Of a stretch of 54,081 nucleotides of DNA, positions 13,508-23,197 are shown piece by piece; the stretch's first letter is position 1; every line of letters begins with the position of its first letter. The position numbers were made by a program, and so were the translations under genes. The stretch lies in IMG/VR virus record IMGVR_UViG_3300020021_000019, positions 1-54,081 of that record; one strand, written 5' to 3'. The DNA is from a virus. The notes below the pieces were generated by a model. It worked only from the letters and a program-made list of their open reading frames with translations, did no database searches and had not been told where the DNA came from.

Positions 13508-16500
13508 TTAGTACCAGACCGTGAGAGTCAATCGCCCCTGCTCGCCATCCGGCTTGATGCCCAGCACCCGCATCAGCACCCCCCCCGAGAGGTTGTAGCG
13601 TGGATGGGTGAGCTGGATCAGGTTGGCGCCGAAGATGTCGAGCACATCCGTCTCTGCATTCCACGGCACCACCAACTCCAGCAGGTTCCGGAGCACGCCG
13701 CGCAGCGCCTGGCGGCGGGTCGCCTCCGCTTGCGCGTCCGTGACCGTGGCAAGCAGGGAATCCTCTGCCGTCTGCACGGCGAGGAGGTGGGCCGTCTGGA
13801 CGCCGGTGTTCTGCGCCGTCGCCTCCCGCCACTGGAGGGCCACAAAGGCCCGCCGGTCATCCGTGACACCGCCAGCGAGTCCGGTATCCTGCACCGTGTA
13901 GTTCTGCGCGTAGCGCACGATCGACTTCCAGGTCGGGAGGCCCCGACTCGGGTCACTCGTCACCAGCCGCTTGATCGGGGCGAGGAGGTCATGCTCGGTG
14001 AAGAAGCAGGACGCGGTGCCACTGGGCGCGAGCAGTTGCTGAATGCGGTAGACCCCGTTGGCGTCGGTGCCCCAGCCGGCCCCGATACTGCTGGCCACCT
14101 GATCCAGCACATCCGCGAAGGTCGTCTCCTCGGCCGTCCAGAACCCGATGACGGCACTGTTGAGCGCATCGAGCGCCGTGATATCGGCGGCGAGCCAGTC
14201 GCCCGTCGTCAGGCCGGCCCGCACGTCCAGAATCCGGGCGAAAATTTGTGCGGTGGTCCGATCGGCCGCGGTGGCGCCTTCGGTGACATCGGCCGTGACC
14301 TGGCCCGCGGGCGGGGAGCCGAGGCGGATGTACCCGCCGGCGAGATAGACCTTGTAGGTGCCAGCTGCCGGAGCCAGCGTATCGTCCAGCAGGTCGGTGG
14401 AATTGGCGTAGGTACCCACGGCGCCGACATTCAGCCCCAGCACCATCCCATAGATCGTATTGGCACCGAAGGCGGCCTGCAGCTTCGTGAACACCTGGCC
14501 GTCGGGGGAGAATCCCAGGAGTCCGGCCGCTGACCCGATCAGAAAGTCGTTGTCGAGATAGGCTGCCGTCTGGATCGAAACAGTCGACAGGTCGGTCAAC
14601 GCCCGAAGGGTCCAGACGTCGCCATCGGGGGAGAACGCGGCTTGGCCGACGGCACCCACGGTACCGACGGCCAAGAAGCCACCATTGCCGGCTGCAATCC
14701 CGTTCAGGGTGATGCTGAGGCCGGTCTTGAGCGTGAAGGTCACCGCATCCGGACTGGTCGACACCGTGCCATTGGTACCGGCCACTGCAAACACCTTGAG
14801 ATCAGGACTCCATACAGCCCCGGCCATGCCGGCCGTGATCCCGCTGGTCCTCTGGGTCCAGGTCACACCATCGGGTGAGCTGGCGATCTTGCCGACACTC
14901 GCGCTGGCCACCGCCATGAACATGCGAAGCAAGGGGCTCCACGCGATCGCCTGGATGGCCGTGCCGCCCGAAAAGCTGCTGGTCCGATTGGTCCAGGTGG
15001 TGCCGTCTGGCGAGGTGATGATGCGATCGTTCGCGCCACCCGCGACGAAGAGTCCGAGCTCAGGCGCAAAGGCGACCGAGAAGATGTCGTCGGTACCCGG
15101 AAACGGATTGGACCGGGAGGTCCAACCGCTGATACCGACAGTCGAGGTGAAGATCTTGCCCGCTGCTCCCACGGCCACGAACACCCCATTGCCGAAGGCG
15201 ATGCCATTGATCCGGCTGGTCCCGAATCCGCTAGTGCGCGAGGTCCAGGTCACCCGATCAGGCGAGGTGAACAGCTTGCCGGTATCACCGACCGCGACGT
15301 AGAGCCGCGGTGCCAGCGAGATCCCTGAATCCCGTACATCCTCGATCGATGCCAGCACCCCATCGTTGGCCTGATAGATCAGCTTCTCGGTGTTGACGCA
15401 GGGCAGGGCGATGTTCTTCACCGTGCCATAGCAGACCGGCTTGGGCTTGCCCTTGAGGTCCGTCTCGACGCCCTCGAGGCCGGCTGGCAGGACGTTGGAT
15501 CCCGCGTACTTGGTGGCCTGCAGCGGCTGCTGGAGCGCCAGCTGCTTGTCATTGACCTTGATGGTGACCGTGCTCTCGTCGGCCTCCGGCTGCTCCATCG
15601 TCCCGGTGAAGACGGCGGGGAAGTCTCCCGGGTAGGCGCCGCCTTGGACACCGCGCCGGATGGTGAGCAGGCGTCCGCTGAAGCCATAGGTCAGCAGCGG
15701 ATCGAGCAGGCTGTCATCGTTCTGCAGCACCAGGGCGCCAAGCGTTTCTTCGCTCTCGCCGGCGGTCGCACCGTCCTTGAACACCGACCGCTGGATATCG
15801 GCCGGCTGCTTGAGCCGTGGGTCGTAGTACGCGTCCGGCGGCGTCTCGCCGGTCCGGGTCGTGAAGCCGAGGCCGCTGGAGTAGCGCAGGATCTTGACGC
15901 TACCACCTCCGCTCGGGTCGTAGGCCGTGAGCTCGGCCAGGAACAGGTCACCGCCGAGGATCGAGGCGCTGAGCCCGATAATCAGGAGTTCGTCGATCCG
16001 GACCATACCCATGTGGATGGTCGCGCTGTTGCTCACGATCGAGGCGGTGAGACTCACCAGCGTCGGCAACTCGGCGACGTAATCAATGCCGGAGTAGGGG
16101 ATGATCAGGCCGGACACACAGACATTCCGCTTGCCCTTGAGGCTCGGAATCAGGTCCAGCCGATTGAGCACCAGCGTGACATCGGCATAGATCGCAGTCG
16201 TCAGGGACGAGGGCGCGTAGTGCGCGAGGACGATGTTGCCGCTCTGCCCCGCGAGCGCGACGACTTCCGCCTGCGTGCTGGTGACGCCCACCCGATCCAG
16301 CCCCAAGTCGGCATACGCCTTGGCCCCCCACCACTTGCCGCGTGGCTGGAAGCTGGGGGTCAGCATCCCGTCGATCGAGTTGTTATGCCCGTTATCGGTC
16401 CCGTCCGGATCGAGCCAATTGGAGGGCGTGCCTTGGACCTTGGCGATCTCCAGCTGCTGGAGCGCGGAGAGCTGACCGGCCTGTGAGAACTGGACCCGAT

Positions 16501-17614
16501 TGCCGCCGGCTTCGCTCACCTCGACATCACTCAACCCGATAAGTGCATAGGTCGCGCCGTTGACATAGCGGCTCCGTGCCGCGGCCACGTGGGTCGGAAT
16601 GACGGTGTAGTCGACGACATTGTCATGAAAGCTGAGGATGTCGATCTTGACGGGCGTGCCCCCGGGTCCACCGGTGAGCATGTACGTGAAGAAGGCATCG
16701 AGGTAGGTCTCGTCATAAGCGTCGATGCTGGGGCCGACGACGATCAGATTCGGGAACGCTGCCCGGAAGGCCGTGACGATCTGGGCGAAGGTGGCGAAGA
16801 AGTCGGTGTCATGGCCGGCCGGCCAGAAGGCAGTGTTGTTGGGCTCGTTCCATGGCTCCAGCCTGAAAGTCAGGCCCGCGTCAGCCGCGACCTCTGCGGC
16901 CAGCATGGTGGCAAAGCCAGAGGTCGGATCATACGGCCACTTAGCACCAGTATGAGTGCTCCCGCTCGGATAGCCCCAGCGATCCGAGAAGATGTGGCTA
17001 AAGAGCATCCCGAACGCGATGCTCCTCGCATAGCGCAGGAAGGAGCCGGCGCGATGGAACAGGCACTTGAGCGCGGTGATCAGGTTATCCGGCGGATCGG
17101 TGGCCGAAAACCCATTCAGCATCCCGAAGCGCGAGACCTGGGTGCCGCCACCGTTCGTCGTGGTGTTGCTGAAGTCCACGGTCACCGTCGTCGCCACCGG
17201 GGCCACGAAGGTGATCGTGCGGGTGGGCGTACAGGTGATCGGCGCGCCGCTGCTATTCGAGGACGCGGGCACCACCCACGTCAGCGTCTCGCTGGCCGGG
17301 ATCTCATAGGCGTGGGCACCCGAGTAGCCATTCGACCCGGGGAACGTGAGCGTGGCCACGGTGCCCGACGTGCGGACGAGGCAGGACAGATTGGCCAGCA
17401 GGTAGGGCAGCACTTCAGCGAGGAAGCCGTGCGGGTCGCTCCGATCGGAGGACACGCCATTCAGGATATTGGCCCGCTCCGCATCAAACGCCGCCCCGGC
17501 CGCCGGGAAGGTGGCGCCGGTGAGCGTGAAGATCAGTAGCCGCGTTCCGATTGGGATGGTGCTGTCACGGAGCGTCGACGTGATGAAGTTGCCGGAGAGC
17601 GCGCAGGTGGCCAT
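13508..17614 (-). CDS. Giant tail-tip protein: clan-A glycosidase, hub, and inserted 7-bladed propeller
   Basis: 1368 residues. Residues 190-430 look like a (beta/alpha)8 glycoside hydrolase of the GH39/GH-A type: RLEPWNEPN (acid/base E257) and, about 110 residues later, VEVSEAGG (E365 or E368 as nucleophile candidate). Residues 560-760 look like a tail hub domain. Residues 765-1060 contain seven repeats of about 42 residues with SPDG-x-TWT and FVAVG motifs, a seven-bladed propeller. From 1060 to the end a hub-like region resumes. It probably caps the tail and binds or cuts host surface glycan. Starts by TAATG overlap with the tape measure gene. Confidence 0.75.
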   Translation of the reverse strand: MATCALSGNFITSTLRDSTIPIGTRLLIFTLTGATFPAAGAAFDAERANILNGVSSDRSDPHGFLAEVLPYLLANLSCLVRTSGTVATLTFPGSNGYSGAHAYEIPASETLTWVVPASSNSSGAPITCTPTRTITFVAPVATTVTVDFSNTTTNGGGTQVSRFGMLNGFSATDPPDNLITALKCLFHRAGSFLRYARSIAFGMLFSHIFSDRWGYPSGSTHTGAKWPYDPTSGFATMLAAEVAADAGLTFRLEPWNEPNNTAFWPAGHDTDFFATFAQIVTAFRAAFPNLIVVGPSIDAYDETYLDAFFTYMLTGGPGGTPVKIDILSFHDNVVDYTVIPTHVAAARSRYVNGATYALIGLSDVEVSEAGGNRVQFSQAGQLSALQQLEIAKVQGTPSNWLDPDGTDNGHNNSIDGMLTPSFQPRGKWWGAKAYADLGLDRVGVTSTQAEVVALAGQSGNIVLAHYAPSSLTTAIYADVTLVLNRLDLIPSLKGKRNVCVSGLIIPYSGIDYVAELPTLVSLTASIVSNSATIHMGMVRIDELLIIGLSASILGGDLFLAELTAYDPSGGGSVKILRYSSGLGFTTRTGETPPDAYYDPRLKQPADIQRSVFKDGATAGESEETLGALVLQNDDSLLDPLLTYGFSGRLLTIRRGVQGGAYPGDFPAVFTGTMEQPEADESTVTIKVNDKQLALQQPLQATKYAGSNVLPAGLEGVETDLKGKPKPVCYGTVKNIALPCVNTEKLIYQANDGVLASIEDVRDSGISLAPRLYVAVGDTGKLFTSPDRVTWTSRTSGFGTSRINGIAFGNGVFVAVGAAGKIFTSTVGISGWTSRSNPFPGTDDIFSVAFAPELGLFVAGGANDRIITSPDGTTWTNRTSSFSGGTAIQAIAWSPLLRMFMAVASASVGKIASSPDGVTWTQRTSGITAGMAGAVWSPDLKVFAVAGTNGTVSTSPDAVTFTLKTGLSITLNGIAAGNGGFLAVGTVGAVGQAAFSPDGDVWTLRALTDLSTVSIQTAAYLDNDFLIGSAAGLLGFSPDGQVFTKLQAAFGANTIYGMVLGLNVGAVGTYANSTDLLDDTLAPAAGTYKVYLAGGYIRLGSPPAGQVTADVTEGATAADRTTAQIFARILDVRAGLTTGDWLAADITALDALNSAVIGFWTAEETTFADVLDQVASSIGAGWGTDANGVYRIQQLLAPSGTASCFFTEHDLLAPIKRLVTSDPSRGLPTWKSIVRYAQNYTVQDTGLAGGVTDDRRAFVALQWREATAQNTGVQTAHLLAVQTAEDSLLATVTDAQAEATRRQALRGVLRNLLELVVPWNAETDVLDIFGANLIQLTHPRYNLSGGVLMRVLGIKPDGEQGRLTLTVWY

Positions 17615-20298
17615 TAGTTACCCTTGGTCCAGCGCGCGTTGCGGCTCAGCTTCTCAAACCCATCCGTCTGCGAGGCGGTCAGGGCCGCCACCTGGTCCAC
17701 CAGCATTTTGAATCCCGCCTGCTGCACCGTGACGGAATCCTTCATGGCGGTCACGGTCGCCGCCGTATTGTCCTTGATCGGCTTCATCACCTCGAGCTGC
17801 TGGGTCGCCACATCCACCTGCCCGCTGAACATGTCCGCCAGCGCCCCACTCTCAGCCAGGACCGAGGCGAAGTCCTGGGCGAACTGGGGACCGGAGGCGT
17901 TGACCGCCTTGTCGAGGGAGAGGAACTGGCGCGCGAGATCGGGCAGGGCGGCCGCCGCGGCCTGGTCGCCCGCTTTGGCCTTGGCCAGGTCATCCAGATA
18001 CTGCTGGCGCGCCTCGGCCAGCTGCTGCACGGGGGAGAGGGTCGTCAGACTCGAGTCGAGCAGCAGCGACTTCCGGAAGTCCTTGAGACTGTCCACGACG
18101 CCGGCGAGCGCCGAATCAGCGTCCCGGAGCTGCCCGGTCATCTGGAGCAGTTCGTTCTCGAACTCCTGAGGGGTGAGCCCACCCAGCTGGGCGGTGGTGA
18201 TCTGGCCGCTATTCAGCTTGTCGAACAGGGCCGACAGCGCATCCTCACCCGACTGGCGGCCGGTGGCCGACCCCAGGTTGAGCCCGTTCAGGGCGTTGAA
18301 GATCAGCGCGTTGCCGGATGGGATCAGGTTCGCCGGGTCCCCCAGGGGGCCCTGATGGGGCTTGAGGGTCTGGAGCTCGGCCAGCAGTTGCTGGATCGGG
18401 TCCGTGATGTTCTTGAGCTGGAAACCGGTCTGCTGGTTCTGAAGCCGGCTGCCCAGACTCCCGTTGATCTGCAGCAGATCAGTCTTGTTCAGCGCGTCGA
18501 GCAGCTGCTGCAGGAACGTGGAGGACTTCGAGTCGAGCCCAAACTGCTTGCCGAAGTCGGTCAGTTCGGCCTTCTGGGCATCGGTCAGACCGGCGCCGAT
18601 GGTCCCGCTCCCGGTCAGGCCGCGGTTGATGAGACTCCGGATCTCCTGAGCCTGCGTACCGGTCACATCCGACTTGAGGCTCTCCACATCGGTCAGCCGC
18701 TGCAGCGCGATCGTGTTGGCCTTCTGGGCATCCAGCGCCGCCTGCTCCTCTGGGCTCAGCTGGTGGCCACCGAGAAGCCCCGACAGGACGCTGCCGATCG
18801 CGCCAGCGACACCGATGCCTGCCGTCAGGATATCGCCACTGCTGCCGGACTTGATCGCCTTGGCGAGTTCGTTGGCTGCGCCGACCCCTGACGCGAGGCC
18901 TTTGATGATATCGGCCGTCTGATCGCTCACATCCCCGAACACTCCCACCAGGTCCAGTCCCGCGGCGACGCTGTTCTGGATCTCCAGCGTCAGCCGCTGG
19001 GCGTCCTGGACCGCCTTGACCTGGTTGGCATGCTGCTCGGCCGCCTGCTTCTCGGGGTCGAGGTGCTCCCGCTGGCCGGCGCCGAGGAGGATCGACGGCG
19101 TGCGGTTCGGGTCGAATGGCTCGCTGGTGAACCCGGGAAAGTCGGAGTTGTCGAGGATCTTCACCCCGTTACTCAGCGCCTGGATGCCCTGCAGGATGGC
19201 GGGGATGTTGTGCGCCGCTGCTTCCAGGACGGTCTCGACCTGCTGGATGGGCGCGCCACTCATCTTGGTATAGAGGCCGGCCACCTTGGTCTGGGCCTGC
19301 AGCAGCTGGTCCGCCTGGTCGAGCAGCCCCTTCAGCCGATCGATCTCCGCGTGGGTGTCCTTGGTGCTCCCGAGCGCGTTCGGGTCGGCATTGAGTCCCG
19401 AGATCTCCGCCTTGATCCGGTTCTCGATCCCCACCAGCTCCTGGATGCCCTGCTGGTCGAGCTGGCCGCCAGTGAACTTGCGCTGCAGATCGGAGAAGGC
19501 GCGGCCGAGTTCGGTTGTCTCCCCGGTGAACTGGGCCATCTTGGCCTGATTATCCAGCAGATTCTTGTACTGCACATCGAGGTCGTGGATCTCCTGAATC
19601 GTCTCTTTGAGTTTGTCGCTCAGGCCGGGGACAAGGTTGGCACCGGGGACAAAGCTCTGAATGGTCAGCAGGAGACCCAGCTTGTCGTGCATTGCGTCGA
19701 GCTGATGCCCCACGATAGCCAACGGGCTCGTCTGGCGCAGCGAGTCCATGTACTTGTCATAGGCCTCACCCGCCTTGCGATAGTCCTCCGTCAGATTGCT
19801 GATGGCGAATGCAACCCCTGCCAGCCCTGCCAGCACCGCGATCATGATCGGGCCGCCGATGCCCAGCTGGGCGAATCGAGCCGTAAAGCTGACGAGGCGC
19901 TCATTGGCCCCGGCGGTCTCGGCCACCACACCCGACAGGACGCGCTCGAGGCCGCCGAGCCCGTGCACCGAGGCCTCAGCCCCCTCGGCGACGGCCTTTT
20001 GCTGGCCGGCCAGCTTCTGCATGCCGATGGTCCAGGACGACGTCCCATCGGACAGCTTCTTCATCAGGGGATCGACTTCGGTGAGGACGTCTTTGGTAGC
20101 GGCCTGCGCCGTCTTCTGCTGGGCGAGGGCGGTATTGAGGTTCCGCAGCTGGGCCGCCTGGACCGCCGAGGCCTGGGCTACCCGCTTCATCTGGGCCTCG
20201 GTCCCCACACCGGTCGCCGTCAACGCTGCCAGCCCGGTGTTGGCCGGGCCGATCTGGGAGTTGTCGATGGCGATGCCGAGGGTGGCCAGATCAGGCAT
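17614..20298 (-). CDS. Tape measure protein
   Basis: 894 residues; long helical, Gln/Ala/Leu-rich, with hydrophobic stretches at GIGGPIMIAVLAGLAGVAFA (about 140-160) and GIGVAGAIGSVLSGLLGG (about 500). It lies directly after the frameshifting chaperones and before the hub, the invariant siphovirus order. At about 1.5 angstrom per residue the tail would be near 130 nm. The start at 20298 lies 2 bp after the preceding stop. Confidence 0.9.
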   Translation of the reverse strand: MPDLATLGIAIDNSQIGPANTGLAALTATGVGTEAQMKRVAQASAVQAAQLRNLNTALAQQKTAQAATKDVLTEVDPLMKKLSDGTSSWTIGMQKLAGQQKAVAEGAEASVHGLGGLERVLSGVVAETAGANERLVSFTARFAQLGIGGPIMIAVLAGLAGVAFAISNLTEDYRKAGEAYDKYMDSLRQTSPLAIVGHQLDAMHDKLGLLLTIQSFVPGANLVPGLSDKLKETIQEIHDLDVQYKNLLDNQAKMAQFTGETTELGRAFSDLQRKFTGGQLDQQGIQELVGIENRIKAEISGLNADPNALGSTKDTHAEIDRLKGLLDQADQLLQAQTKVAGLYTKMSGAPIQQVETVLEAAAHNIPAILQGIQALSNGVKILDNSDFPGFTSEPFDPNRTPSILLGAGQREHLDPEKQAAEQHANQVKAVQDAQRLTLEIQNSVAAGLDLVGVFGDVSDQTADIIKGLASGVGAANELAKAIKSGSSGDILTAGIGVAGAIGSVLSGLLGGHQLSPEEQAALDAQKANTIALQRLTDVESLKSDVTGTQAQEIRSLINRGLTGSGTIGAGLTDAQKAELTDFGKQFGLDSKSSTFLQQLLDALNKTDLLQINGSLGSRLQNQQTGFQLKNITDPIQQLLAELQTLKPHQGPLGDPANLIPSGNALIFNALNGLNLGSATGRQSGEDALSALFDKLNSGQITTAQLGGLTPQEFENELLQMTGQLRDADSALAGVVDSLKDFRKSLLLDSSLTTLSPVQQLAEARQQYLDDLAKAKAGDQAAAAALPDLARQFLSLDKAVNASGPQFAQDFASVLAESGALADMFSGQVDVATQQLEVMKPIKDNTAATVTAMKDSVTVQQAGFKMLVDQVAALTASQTDGFEKLSRNARWTKGN

Positions 20299-20300
20299 GA

Positions 20301-20714
20301 CTACTTGGGGTCCTCCGGCGGATGGCGCTTGGTCCAATCGAGCTGGAGCAGCGCGTGAACTTCCTCAGGGTACGGTCTTCGGCCGGTCAGACTCGCCCAG
20401 GCCTGGATGTCCACGAAGCCGATCGGCGACATGGCGAACCCCGTGCTCCCGCGGGCGCGATCGAGTTCGACAAACCATTCCCAGAGGTAAGCCAGCTCAT
20501 CCGGGAAGGGCGGCCCTTCCAGCTGGTCGATCGCGTCCTGCCGGCCGCGCCGGGCCAACGACTCGAGATGGGTCCGGAGCGGTGTGTCATCGCCTTTACT
20601 GCCCGGCCGGGCCAGCTCGAAGAGGTTGGCCGCAAAGGCGATCAGCTGGTCGAGCCGCCACTGAAAAAACGGGCCCGTTCCATTCGACCGGTCGCCACCT
20701 GCTCGTACAGCCAC
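20301..20714 (-). CDS. Tail assembly chaperone T region, expressed by -1 frameshift (GT)
   Basis: This ORF has no start of its own that makes sense: it opens inside the upstream G gene and becomes coherent from FFQWRLDQLIAF. Read by a -1 shift at 20663-20669, the G-T fusion spans 21070 to 20301, about 256 residues. The C-terminal part (MSPIGFVDIQAWASLTGRR, PYPEEVHALLQLD) is typical of phage T-type chaperone extensions. GT binds the tape measure and recruits tube subunits. Confidence 0.8.
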   Translation of the reverse strand: MAVRAGGDRSNGTGPFFQWRLDQLIAFAANLFELARPGSKGDDTPLRTHLESLARRGRQDAIDQLEGPPFPDELAYLWEWFVELDRARGSTGFAMSPIGFVDIQAWASLTGRRPYPEEVHALLQLDWTKRHPPEDPK

Positions 20715-21070
20715 GGGAACCGCGAGTCGCTATAGACCTTGAAGGCGTTGGCCTCCGTGCACTCCAAGGCCTGGCCGTCGATCACATCCAAGTGCCAGTG
20801 AATGGTGGCCACGGCCAACCGTCGGGCGTTGCGCGCCTCGATCCCGACCGCGGTCAGCGTGCTCTTGCGGCCAGCCTTGGCCTGGTCGATCGCCTCATCC
20901 TGCTGCTTGCGGTCGTAGTCCCGCATCCGCTGGCTGTCATCGCCGAGCACCGTGACGGACATCGGTTCGCCGTCATCGTGCATCAGCGGCCCGCCCGTGC
21001 GGGGATCCGTCAGGATGATGGTCAGCCCGCGCTCACTGACGACCTTGCTGTCGAGGGTGGAGAGTTCCAT
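20642..21070 (-). CDS. Tail assembly chaperone G
   Basis: 142 residues in the zero frame, ending just past the slippery site. The protein is mixed alpha/beta with a charged middle (RMRDYDRKQQDEAID). The start at 21070 has GAGGAG 8 bp upstream. Directly before the tape measure, as in lambda G. Chaperone function is inferred from position and from the frameshift architecture. Confidence 0.8.
   Translation of the reverse strand: MELSTLDSKVVSERGLTIILTDPRTGGPLMHDDGEPMSVTVLGDDSQRMRDYDRKQQDEAIDQAKAGRKSTLTAVGIEARNARRLAVATIHWHLDVIDGQALECTEANAFKVYSDSRFPWLYEQVATGRMERARFFSGGSTS
20663..20669 (-). promoter_or_regulatory. Programmed -1 ribosomal frameshift site
   Basis: On the minus strand the heptamer T-TTT-TTC occurs in the zero frame CGT-TTT-TTC, 25 bp before the G stop. 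A -1 slip moves ribosomes into the T ORF, which then runs to 20301 without interruption. This X-XXY-YYZ site at this place matches the gpG/gpGT mechanism of lambda and many siphoviruses. Confidence 0.85.
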
Positions 21071-21198
21071 CGTGGTGCTCCTCAAGGGCGTCCCGGCTTC
21101 CGCCACGGCTCATTCCCGTCACCTGCCCGGGCGCGACGGAAGACGGGACTGTCGAGCGTGGAACGACCGGCATCCCGATGAGCGCGGGCGCCGGGGGA

Positions 21199-21456
21199 CT
21201 ACTCCGCCTTGTCTTCCTTCGTGTCTTCCTTCGCCGGCTTGGCGGCCGGCACGATTGTGATCTGGGCGTCGATGGTGCACTCCACGGTCACCTGATCCTC
21301 CGGGCCGGCCTTTCGGATCTCGGCATGGAGGTAGTCGCCGACGGTGTCGATCGCGGCCTGGCCTTCGGGGTTGGCATCCCGGGCGTGACTGATCTGGGTC
21401 TCCAGGGCATTGCTGGCCTGGACGGGAGTTCCGCTGGCGCTAAGTGCGAGCTGCAT
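21199..21456 (-). CDS. Small structural or assembly protein
   Basis: 85 residues, beginning MQLALSASGTP and ending in a lysine/glutamate-rich tail (KPAKEDTKEDKAE). Between the HNH gene and chaperone G, where small tail proteins are common. No family recognised. The 128 bp between it and G (21071-21198) hold no supported gene. Confidence 0.6.
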   Translation of the reverse strand: MQLALSASGTPVQASNALETQISHARDANPEGQAAIDTVGDYLHAEIRKAGPEDQVTVECTIDAQITIVPAAKPAKEDTKEDKAE

Positions 21457-21466
21457 GGGTGGATCC

Positions 21467-21973
21467 TCAGTCGTTGGTGCCCGACTTCATGAGCGTCAGG
21501 CGTGGTTTGATGTGGCGCCGGACATATTCTGCCGCGGCCTCGAGTCTCGCTGGGCTATCTTTGAACTTTCCGAGTCCATGATTGCATCCACCGCAGAGCA
21601 GTGACCTGACCACACCGGTCTTGTGGCAGTGGTCAACATGCGGCGCGGCGGTGAACTCCTCTCGACAGATCGCACAACAACCAGCCTGATCGGACCGCAT
21701 CTGTTCGAAAACAGCCAGTGTCATGCCGCCATATTTTTTGAGATTGTGCGCCTTGACTTTGTCAGGGTGCTTCTCGCGTAGCCGCTTTTGCGCGGCGCAG
21801 TACTTCTGAGGGTCGGCTGCATACCGCGCTCGCCGCCGAGCCTTGATCTGCTCGCTTCGCCTATCCCTACTGGCGCGATAGTTCTCCCTGACCCGATCTG
21901 GATGTGCGGCGCGGTACCGCTTTGCCGCCTGACGCCTGGCTTCCCTCTGCGCCTCAGTCACTTCAGGGAGCAC
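21467..21973 (-). CDS. HNH endonuclease, endonuclease VII family (homing type)
   Basis: 168 residues. The N-terminal half is a very basic helical region, the C-terminal half a zinc-type HNH of the endonuclease VII family: CCAICREEF, then HVDHCHKTG, then LLCGGCNHGLGKF, giving four zinc Cys and the catalytic His. It interrupts the tail operon between the tube gene and the chaperones and overlaps the tube gene end by 11 bp (GTG start). Its place suggests a free-standing homing endonuclease rather than a tail protein. Confidence 0.85.
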   Translation of the reverse strand: MLPEVTEAQREARRQAAKRYRAAHPDRVRENYRASRDRRSEQIKARRRARYAADPQKYCAAQKRLREKHPDKVKAHNLKKYGGMTLAVFEQMRSDQAGCCAICREEFTAAPHVDHCHKTGVVRSLLCGGCNHGLGKFKDSPARLEAAAEYVRRHIKPRLTLMKSGTND

Positions 21974-23186
21974 TCGTCAGGACCGACAGCATCGTGTCGT
22001 CGTATCCCGACACGCCGGCGCCCTTGGTGCCGGTCATGAACGGCAGGTTGACGATCTTGGGCCCCGACTGCCCGATCTGCTCATCCACGTTGGTGTACTT
22101 GACCCGTGAGATAAACAGCGAGATGCAGTCCTTGGGCTCGCTCATCGGCGCGACCAGCAAGGCCAGGAACTCCACCTCGGTTTCCGCCACGAAATCGGCG
22201 AACGGCTGCATATCGGATTGCAGCGCGCTGAACGAGCCGTCGAGGTCGGCATTGTCGGGGAAGATGTCGGGCGAGTTGTTCGACCCGATGACCTCCACGC
22301 CCTTAGCGTGGTTGTCGAAGGTGGCCTCGAAGGCCGTGAGGTCGACCCGGTCGACGCCCTTGAGCCGGATGGCGGCATCCAGCCAGGTCAGTGCTACGGC
22401 GGTGGTGAGCGTTGGAGACGTGAAGTTCGGGCTGGCGCCCGAGGCGAGCGGGGTCTGGTCGGTCCCGACAAAGCCGAACTCGATGATGGCCATGCCATTG
22501 GGCTGGCCCGTGAGTTTGATGGACGCGAGGACCACGTCGACGGTCCGCTTCGTCAGGTCCATGTCCTGGTTGTACTCTTCGATCGTGAAGTACCGCTGCA
22601 CCGGCACCGTCGGCTGCACCAGCTTCTTCAGGATGGTGACGGTGAAGGTGGTGTCCGGGGTGCCGTTGACGACCAGCGTCTCGGCCACCGTCAGGGTGAG
22701 GGCGGTCACACCGGTCACGCGAACGTTGATCTGGTTATTGGCGCCATCGGGGAAGCCCGTCAGGCGGATGATGTCACCCACCCGCACGCCTTGGGTGATC
22801 CAGGAGCCGGCCGCTGCCACGATGGTGTGGGCGCCGGTGGTCACGGAGGTCGCCGCGGCCGAGCCGTTCAGCGTCGTGGCTTGGGTAATGGCGACTTGGG
22901 CCGTCCACGTCCCGCGCAAGCAGGCCTCGATCAGGGCATCGAACGTGCCCACCGACATGTCCGCGGCATAGCTGCCGGCGACGGTCTTGGACCCGAGACG
23001 GCCCATGGAACTCTTGCCATCGGCTCTGATCTCGTTCGACTTGAACGACGGCCGGTTCATCTTGATGCCACCGCTCGGATTGGCGCGAAACACGGTGGCG
23101 CCGGCACCCGAGGCCGGCACGCCGAGGCCCGACTGTACTTTGTACGCCACGATGACGCCATGGCCTGTCTGATAGGGTCCTGGCAT
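21963..23186 (-). CDS. Major tail tube protein
   Basis: 407 residues, beta-rich. The N-terminus (GHGVIVAYKVQSGLGVPA) and the pattern FKSNEIRADGKSSMGRLGSK are typical of phage tail tube proteins. Residues 95-200 form an extra Ig-like or beta domain inserted in the tube fold (GVRVGDIIRLTGFPDGANNQ). Lies after the terminator and before the chaperones, the standard order. Confidence 0.75.
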   Translation of the reverse strand: MPGPYQTGHGVIVAYKVQSGLGVPASGAGATVFRANPSGGIKMNRPSFKSNEIRADGKSSMGRLGSKTVAGSYAADMSVGTFDALIEACLRGTWTAQVAITQATTLNGSAAATSVTTGAHTIVAAAGSWITQGVRVGDIIRLTGFPDGANNQINVRVTGVTALTLTVAETLVVNGTPDTTFTVTILKKLVQPTVPVQRYFTIEEYNQDMDLTKRTVDVVLASIKLTGQPNGMAIIEFGFVGTDQTPLASGASPNFTSPTLTTAVALTWLDAAIRLKGVDRVDLTAFEATFDNHAKGVEVIGSNNSPDIFPDNADLDGSFSALQSDMQPFADFVAETEVEFLALLVAPMSEPKDCISLFISRVKYTNVDEQIGQSGPKIVNLPFMTGTKGAGVSGYDDTMLSVLTSAP

Positions 23187-23197
23187 GGTCGGCTACC

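Noticed and set aside
19030-20358. 442-codon plus-strand ORF opposite the tape measure gene
   Set aside because: Shadow of a high-GC coding strand; composition is not protein-like and no start signal is seen.
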